Assembly (NCBI GenBank): GCA_030686995.1
Contig: CM060704.1
Coordinates: 168,398,218 to 168,462,217, forward strand
DNA: 64,000 nucleotides
Source of the DNA: Artemisia argyi
Lineage: Eukaryota > Streptophyta > Magnoliopsida > Asterales > Asteraceae
Direction: 5' to 3'
Each line of letters opens with the position of its first letter. Position 1 is the stretch's first letter. Made by a program: the position numbers and the translations under genes. Under the pieces are notes generated by a model. It made no database searches. It saw only the letters and a program-made list of their open reading frames with translations, and was not told where the DNA came from. Below, in pieces: positions 57,020 through 64,000 of this stretch.

Positions 57020-59722
57020 ATGGAGACAGAAACTAGTAACTCAAACATTGCTGCTAAGCTTCCAAAGCTTAAGTTGAATGACTTTGAGATGTGGAGGCTA
57101 ATGATAGAATAATTCTTTATGGTCCAAGATTACACACTTTGGGAGATCATCATGGTTGGAAATTCCTTCAAACCAAGCTCTACTTCAGAGATGGTTGGTG
57201 GCAAGGAAGTAATTAAGGTCAACACTGGACCTGTTACTAATGATGAAAGACTTCAACTAAAGAATGATTTGAAGGCCAGAGGTCTGTTGCTGATGACACT
57301 TCCAAGAGATCAAGTTGTAGCATTTAGCAAGTTCAAGACTGCAAAGACTCTCTTTGATGAGATCTGTGAAGTTTTTGGTGGTAATGATTCCACCAAGAAG
57401 ACTCAAAAGACTCTGCTGAAGCAAACTTATGAAAACTTTGGTTCATCAAGTAATGAATCTCTTGATAGCATTTTCACAAGGCTACAAAAGATTGTTTCTC
57501 AACTCATTGTTTTTGGAATTGAGGTAGAAAGAGAAGATCTCAATCTAAAGTTCTTAAGAAGCTTACTCTCTGAGTTTGGAACAAATGTTGCTGTGTGGGA
57601 AGATAAGCCAGAGTTGGAGACCATGAAACTTAATGATTTGTACAATAACTTCAAGGTTATTGAACAAAGATTGAAGAAAGATGGCAAAATAAGTTCAAGT
57701 TCAGGAAGTGTAGCACTCATATCATCATCTCTTGATGATAGTTCAGATGAAGAAAGTGATAGTGATGATGACTGTGCTAACATTGTTGTTTCCACTGGTA
57801 GTGGAAGTGTTTCCACTGGTAGCTCAAAGAAACAGATTGCAGGGCTAAGTGAAACTACCTTTTATGCCTTTATATCAAGTCAAGTGGGTGGTTCAATCCT
57901 CAATCATGAGGATCTGGATCAAATTGATGAAGATGATATGGAGGAGATGGACATTAAATGGCAAGTAGCATTACTAAGCTTGAGGACAAAGAAGTTTTGG
58001 AAGAAGACTGGAAGAAAGATCAACATCAGTGGCAATGAAACAGTAGGTTTTGACAAAAAGAATGTGGAGTGCTACAATTGTCATAAGAAGGGGCACTTTG
58101 CCAGAGAGTGTAGGAAGCCAAGGAAGTCTGATAACAGGTCAACTTGGTACAAGCAGGACAAGAAGAAGGAACCTATTACTGATGAGCCAAAGGGGCTATT
58201 GGCCATTGATGGAGTGAGCTTTGATTGGAGCTTTATGACTAAGGAAGAGGATGATGATTCAGAGTCTGCAATGGTTGCTACAGAGCTTGCACTAATGGCT
58301 TTTTCTGACTCTGAGGTACAAATTGATAATGCTTGTTCTAAATCCTGTAAGGCCTTAAAAGAGTATGAGAAACTTAAAGCACAATTTAATGAGCAACACA
58401 TAGAGTTAACTCATACTAATTATAACTTATCAAATCATAAAAGAGGCCTAGGAGTTTTAGAAACACAATTAGAGCATTATAGGGCAAATGAATCTAAGTT
58501 CAATGATGATATTGCAGTATTAAGAAGAGACTTAGATTATCAGGTTGCTGTTAATAAGGTTCTTAGAGAAGAACTAGAAAAGGTTAAAGTGGCTAGTGAG
58601 AATATAATGATTACTAAGCAAACACTGGATCATCAATCCAAGAGTATTGATAAAATTTGGGAAGCCCAAATTGTGAGCAAAGCTAAATCAGGTCTTGGAT
58701 ACAAAACTGTTCCACCACCTCTAAGAGGTGTTCCAGCACCTCCTGGCATTGACTTAGCTCACACAGGTTTAGAAGAATTCCAGGAACCAACCATGACCTA
58801 TGGACCAAAATTTGTTAAACCTGTTGAAATTGAAAAGGTTCAGGTTGAGGTTGATGTATTTGATAGTGCTAGTGACTCATCCCTTAAATATGAAAATCAA
58901 AACGTTGAGTCTAAACCTAGTGTTCCTGAGAATGTTAAAGTGGAGGTTAAGAAAAGTATTCCTGATGTAGTCAAAGAGAAGCCTAGGTCACAACCTAATT
59001 TCACTAGGCCCACTACTAGATATGCAGAGATGTACAGAAGTAGGTCACCAACTCTTAGGGGTAATATGAGGAGTTGGAATCATGTAAAATCTAGGCAATT
59101 TGGTAGTGACTTTGTGTTCAATAACAAACCCTGTCATATATGTGGTAGCTTTGACCATTTAGCTAAAGGTTGTACCTACCACTTGGGAAGAAGGGAAGTG
59201 TTTGGGAATACATGGGTGAATAGATACAATGCTAATAACTTAACTCACCCAAATCCACTTAGCAAGATGATTCCCAGGTCTGTTTTGCTTCATTCTGGCA
59301 TTAAACCTATTTCCGCTGCTAGACCAGCAGTTGCCACTGCCAGAAATAAAAACAGAGTTTACCCTAAGCCCCCTGTTACTACTTTAGTTAAATCTACTCA
59401 AATAGGGAAAAAGATCTATTTTGAAAAGAAAGTTAACCATAATCAGAAGTGGGTACCAAAAATTTCTAAGCTAGCAGTTTCCACTGCTAAGGCAGCAGTT
59501 ACCACTGCAAGGCCAAAGGTTACCACTGGTAGGTCTGTTAACAAGAAAAGGGTAAATGTGGGAAATGCTGTTAAGGCCTCAGCTCGTTAGGAATGGAAAC
59601 CAAAAGCAACCATCACCTCAAACAATCCCAATGGTGTATCAATGACCTTTGATAGATATAATTATATTGATACACGAGGCAGATCCAAGTCATTTGTGGC
59701 TTGGGTCCCCAAAAGGAACTAA
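57020..59722 (+). pseudogene. copia gag with two premature stops
   Basis: The frame starts at METETSNSNIAAKLPKL (57020), is stopped by TAA at 57110-57112, runs open to TAG at 59588-59590, and ends at TAA 59720 after AWVPKRN. Capsid region (UBN2-like) about 30-230 with KTLFDEICEVFGG and LNDLYNNFKVIEQRLKK. First zinc knuckle CYNCHKKGHFAREC near residue 351, a coiled coil about 450-540, then a second knuckle CHICGSFDHLAKGC near 705. The tail repeats TTA/STA words (VSTAKAAVTTARPKVTTGR) encoded by CCACTGC. This is the typical long gag of Asteraceae copia elements. Protease, integrase and RT do not follow. An internal ATG at 57119 could give a nearly complete Gag. Confidence 0.88.
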
Positions 59723-60277
59723 TTCCTTTATTTTGTGTGCAGGGACATTCATAGACTACTAATGTTAAACAAGATTGTGAATGACTTGGTTATTATATAC
59801 TTTTTGAGTTATAAAATTGTCCCATCAATATGTTTGCAAGTTGTTTGGTGTATGTGTATGTTTTATGTCTGTTCTGCAAATGTTATGAGATTGTAAGTTG
59901 TATGTTAAAGTCACCAAGAGCCATAGCCAAGGGAATGTGGTCAAGTATGCTGAACATGGTTTTTACTGATAAGATAATTATGCTGAAGACCTTACACAAA
60001 TTGATTAATTCAAGAAGATCTTTTCATTCAAAGAAACAAGTTACAGCTTACATTCAAAGTTCCAACTGAATTACAAAGACCATTCCTAAACATTTGGCTA
60101 ATTAAGTACTCCTAGCTTCTATCAATTATTACAAAATACTTGAGGCTATGACAAGTACAATGATGAAGCTGAAGATGAAAATGGAAAAAGAAGAGAAGGA
60201 AGACTGTGAAAATGCTCAAGTACCAAAGTCAAGAAAATACTCAAGAACTTTGGTCCATGGCAACATTCCTCAATCAT
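59723..60277 (+). other. region where pol is missing
   Basis: No recognisable protease, integrase or RT. Only short frames. An A-rich segment at 60150-60250 codes nothing known. Confidence 0.6.
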
Positions 60278-60727
60278 CTACTTCAGCTTCTCCTTTCCCT
60301 TACGTATGCTCTCAGCCTTCTTGCTCTGTCTAATATGTCCTTGATGAGGTAGAACAGGTTCTGGAGCAGGAAGATCCAACACCAAATTTGATGATGTTGG
60401 GAGAGATGGATCTCTCTTACTTGATCTTGATTGAGATCTCTCTGGTGTGGAAGGAGGAAGAAAGGTTGGATCTTCTTTTTCTTCCTCTGAAGAGTCTTCA
60501 TCAGAGGTACAGATGAAGGGAGAGACAAGCTCTCTCTCAGCAGGATTAGGAACATGGCTTGATTCACCCTTCCTATGTGCATTCCATTGTCTTTCTTGTA
60601 TGTCCCATCGTCTCTCCATTTCTCTCTCATAGTCAGAATTCTCAAGCCCCCATGGATATGGTGGTAAATCTTCTTCTGATGATGAAGAAGAAGATTTTTG
60701 ATCAGAGGTTTCTGGGTTTGATGACAT
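60278..60727 (-). CDS. antisense ORF, acidic/serine-rich, inside copia element
   Basis: 149 residues, no break. Begins MSSNPETSDQKSSSSSSEED, with the ordered-looking piece PPYPWGLENSDYEREMERRW about 22-41, a Glu/Asp-rich middle and a basic end (KKAESIRKGKEKLK). It matches no family I know. Upstream on the minus strand are a TATATAA (60822-60828) and a leader containing AAACCCTAATTTCCC, text typical of plant gene 5' UTRs. It points away from the sense accessory ORF at 61661, making a divergent pair. Antisense accessory ORFs between pol and the 3' LTR are known in plant LTR elements; a captured host gene fragment is the alternative. Confidence 0.5.
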   Translation of the reverse strand: MSSNPETSDQKSSSSSSEEDLPPYPWGLENSDYEREMERRWDIQERQWNAHRKGESSHVPNPAERELVSPFICTSDEDSSEEEKEDPTFLPPSTPERSQSRSSKRDPSLPTSSNLVLDLPAPEPVLPHQGHIRQSKKAESIRKGKEKLK

Positions 60728-60821
60728 GATTTTGGTGGAGAATTGGGTTAATTGGGAAATTAGGGTTTGGAAAGATTATTTGTGGTTAATTGGTGTCTGA
60801 GATGTGTAATTTGGGGGTGAT

Positions 60822-60828
60822 TATATAA
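60822..60828 (-). promoter_or_regulatory. TATA box of antisense ORF
   Basis: TATATAA on the minus strand, about 95 bases before the ATG at 60727. Confidence 0.45.
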
Positions 60829-61080
60829 GCCAAGGTTAGGCGTTATGATAATTAATGAAGGCTATTTACTACTATCTGTTTTGGTAGGTTGGAGGAGTAA
60901 ATTTGGTTATTATCGGGTTAACTTTTTGGAAGATATTTTTGAATAGTAACTTGGTTAAAAAGTTACTTTGGGTTAATCTCTATGGGTTAAGTTGATGTTT
61001 ATCTTGTGTTGCAGTATTCAACCCATATCATTGGAGTAATAAGGTGTGTATCATAGACACACAACAAATGGTTATTGATT

Positions 61081-61293
61081 CACCATGTCTAATCAACAAA
61101 AGAATCAACTAGTCCAGAGCAAACGGCTACTGGTAAAGACAACAAATCCGTTTATGGTTGATAGTTTACCAAAAACTAGGTTATCAACTCACCATACATC
61201 CATGTGATCAAGAGTTGGCTAGTCCATAGCAAACGGCTAATGGTAAAGACATATCAAATCCGTTGATAGCTGATAGTTTGCTAAAAACTATGA
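61081..61293. repeat. tandem duplication of about 110 bp
   Basis: Two diverged units share CTAGTCCA-AGCAAACGGCTA, TGGTAAAGACA and GATAGTTT-C-AAAAACTA. Each holds one AACGGCTA. Confidence 0.8.
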
Positions 61294-61595
61294 TAAGAGC
61301 AGCAAATTTTCATGTTTTATTCACCACTGCTCTTTGATATTTTTGTGAAAATTTTACCACTGCTAATTCATCAGTTACCACTGCAAGAGTAATTTTTCCA
61401 CTGATGACTAGCCGTTACAACTGTTGTGTCAGTAATCCAATTTTTTACTAGCCGTTGTAAAATAACCGTCATTCCTTATTAATAGGGTAAAATCTTTTGT
61501 GAATTATCTACTTACTTATTTTAAATTATTCTTTTTCCAAAGATAATTCTTACTAAAGATAATTCACATTGCGCAACCTCCTCAAACCCTATTAG

Positions 61596-61603
61596 TATAA
61601 ATT
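61596..61603 (+). promoter_or_regulatory. TATA box of sense accessory ORF
   Basis: TATAAATT, about 58 bases before the ATG at 61661, followed by a C/T-rich leader. Confidence 0.5.
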
Positions 61604-61660
61604 GATTATTATACGGTTTGCTTTTTTACTAACACTTTCATTCTCTTTTTCACAAATATC

Positions 61661-64000
61661 ATGGCGATTCTAAACTTTGTCGAGGAGCACAACCAAGTGG
61701 CCTACTTACAAAAGTCGAATGAGAAGAGTGGCCCTGTTTTTCATCAGATTGTGGATTTTCTAAACACAACTCATATAAGGTATGCCTTAACTATTAATCC
61801 TACAATCTATGTCTCTCATATCAAACAGTTCTGGAATACTGTGGAGTCCATAACTCTTGAACAGGGAGACACACAAGAATCTGTGGATGCTTTAAGAGCC
61901 ACAGTTGATGGGGTAACTATTGATGTTACTGAGTCTTCCTTGAGGAGAATTCTCCAATTGGATGATCTCAATGGTATCATCACATTACCTAATTCAGATA
62001 TTTTTGCCAATATTACTTTAATGGGGTATGATACATCTGAACAAAAAGTCACTTTTAGAAAAGGATGCTTTTGTCCCCATTGGAGATTTTTAATTCATAC
62101 TCTTTTACATTGCCTAAGTCCTAAGAAAACTTCTTATGAACAATTTGCATCAACCATGGCATATCCTTTGGTTTGTTTGGAAACAGATAGGACTTTCAAT
62201 TTTTCAAAGTTTATTTTCAATAATATGAAAGGCAATGTAAAGAGTCCATATAAATTTTTGCTGTATCGAAGGTTTGTGCAAGCAGTGTTAAATGAGTTTC
62301 AACTGCAACCTCACAAAAGAATTTATGAACCTTCCACTCTTAAGCCAAAAGTGTTTCAAAATATGTCTAAGGCTTCAGAACTTTGGAATGGACAGGTTCA
62401 TCCACTTTTCCCTCAAATGCTTGCTAAAATTTCTCAAGTACAGGGTGAGGATGCATCCATCCCAGCTGCATCTCAAAACACACCCAATATTGTTGTTCCA
62501 CCAATTCAACATACCCCTGAAGTCACTCACACTTATGAGCGAAGGTCTAAACAGCCAACGCATCTGAACATTGCATGTTGCTGAGCCTGTTGGTTTAGGA
62601 ACAAGCAGTGGTGGTTCATGGCTTCCTCCTAGTCCAACTATGGAAGAGTCTGAAACCATGCCTCATCTCTCCCAGCAGGTTACACAGTTGGAAGTGATGA
62701 AGGCAGTGTGCAACAAAATGAATTGATGGATATTTGTACAAATTTAGTCAAATAGGTTCAAGCTCTGGAGAAAGATCTGGCACAGACTAAAGAACAACAT
62801 GCCACAGAGCTGAATACATTGAAGGATGAGATTCACAAATTGCAGAATGAAGTTGAGAATCTCAAGAAGAAAAGCTCTCAGGTTGTATTATCATCATCTT
62901 CACCCTCAGATGAGTTCTCTGCAAGTTCTAGTAAAGTTTTGGGAGATTCTTCCAAACAGGGGAGGAAAATAGATGCAGAGCTTAAGGGGAGGAGTAAAAA
63001 TTTTGATAAAGATTTTGCTGACCTAAGTTATTCTGATGATGCTCAAGCAAAAGATGATGATGCTGAGACTGAGGGGAGGAAATTGGATTTTGAAGATATG
63101 GATGCTAATGCAGGTTTTAACTTTGATGATTTAGTTGGAACTGCTCAACCAATTTCCACTGAAGCAGAACAAGTTCCCACTGATCAACCAATTACCACTG
63201 CAAGTGAAAATGTTCCCACTGCTACTCAAGAACTTACCACTGCAGAGGAAGAAGCTGCCAGAAGAAGATCAGTTAAAGGAAAGGCTATTGAAATTGCTTC
63301 AGATCAAAAGACAAGAAAGATTTCTAAGTTTGAACAAGCTCAGATTGATTTTGATGCAAGGTTAGCAGAGCAACAACAAGCTGAATAGTATGAAAGAAAG
63401 AAAAAGATTAAGGAAGATGAAGTTGCTAGCTTTATGGAAGAAACTAGGTTGGATAAACTTGAAGCTGTTATGGCAGAACCTATTTCAAGTATCTCACCAA
63501 CTGTCATGCATGAGAAACCTCCATTGTTCACTTATGTGCCTATAGAAGAAGAGATTGATTACTTGATTAACAATGATCAAATAATTAGGAAGAAGGCTAT
63601 TGAATTGATTGCAAATACAACCTTGGATGAAGAACAAAGGTCTGCTCAACTTAAAGATTTCATTCAAATGAAGAATCAGCAGGCTCTTGATGAAATCATT
63701 GGGGATGTAAGAAAAGGTCAAAAGAAGCCAAGAAAACCTACAAAGGCACAGATTATCTCTGAGATGAAGACTTTTTGTTGTCATGTTGGTAATATGAAGA
63801 TGGGTCAATTCAAAGGAATGTCACATGATCAGATTGAAGGTATTTACTACAGAATCAAAAGACAAGATAGTAAATTCATTCCAATGGATCAAGAACCATT
63901 ATCTATGAAGACAAAAAGGACTGGAGTGAGTCTTGAATCAAAAGAAGCAAAGAAGTTGAAGACTCAGAAATCATCTCAAGCAGAAGAAGGTCCTAGCAAT
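61661..64000 (+). pseudogene. copia 3' accessory ORF, broken, continues past window end
   Basis: The first part (61661-62584, 307 residues) belongs to a large family I know from Tanacetum copia elements (often misannotated as xylulose kinase). It has YALTINPTIYVSHIKQFWNT near residue 50, DVTESSLRRILQLDD near 86, and a hydrophobic FLIHTLLHCLSPK near 143. Breaks: frame change and TGA near 62580, a second shift near 62680, TAG at 62752-62754 and TAG at 63386-63388. The reading frame is otherwise open to the window end. The later part encodes a coiled coil (62760-62880), an acidic region and a basic tail. No enzyme motif is seen. Function is unknown; an env-like or assembly role has been suggested for such ORFs only by position. 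Confidence 0.75.

Larger units (their letters stand above)
60728..61660. other. divergent intergenic region with two TATA boxes
   Basis: Separates the antisense ORF from the sense accessory ORF. Contains a tandem duplication (61081-61293), AACGGCTA words in both orientations and CCACTG words at 61324-61410. Confidence 0.6.

Overview
The window is plant nuclear DNA, AT-rich, with introns of the GT-AG type and a very high load of transposable elements. The gag proteins and extra ORFs of the LTR elements belong to families I associate with Asteraceae, most closely the Anthemideae (Tanacetum, Chrysanthemum, Artemisia). That placement comes from memory of family resemblance, not from a search. Only one likely ordinary host gene was found, a three-exon four-helix membrane protein on the minus strand (17544-18523). 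Almost everything else is mobile DNA in nested layers.

Layout. 402-1547: inverted solo LTR of an Athila-type Ty3 family. 1548-5323: gene-free DNA. 5324-14919: complete Ty1/copia Sirevirus-like element with 1274-bp LTRs and target duplication TTGTA. It has gag and two accessory ORFs but no pol, and palindromic C/G-rich cassettes precede its ORFs. 14928-17543: MITEs and gene flank. 17544-18523: host gene. 18618-25010: Mutator-like element (MULE) bounded by a 43-bp inverted repeat. It carries a transposase fused to an OTU cysteine-protease domain and a separate GRF zinc-finger gene. 26178-29714: a SINE with an 18-bp target duplication and two minus-strand non-autonomous Helitrons. 31164-34085: compact 2.9-kb copia element with a chimeric RT/RNase H remnant ORF. 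34362-35327: second copy of the DNA flanking the host gene, split by a retroposed gene fragment. 36028-36485: LINE 3' end. 37379-40362: second MULE with another GRF zinc-finger ORF in convergent orientation.

40363-64000 is a nest. A truncated Athila-type LTR is followed by a copia LTR, then by copia non-coding DNA. That DNA is interrupted at a CAAAG duplication by an 11.7-kb compound element (44081-55755) of the form LTR-gag-LTR-gag/protease-LTR. After it come a copia gag (57020-59722), an antisense ORF with its own TATA box (60278-60727), and a long 3' accessory ORF broken by stops that runs off the window.

The autonomous functions (integrase, reverse transcriptase) are missing from every LTR element seen here, so these copies would depend on partners elsewhere. 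The points most worth a second look are GRF zinc fingers associated with both MULEs, the compound three-LTR element with matching outer target duplications, dense TGACG-n-CGTCA arrays in its LTRs, the repeated palindromic cassettes in the first copia element, and the antisense/sense divergent gene pair in the last copia element.
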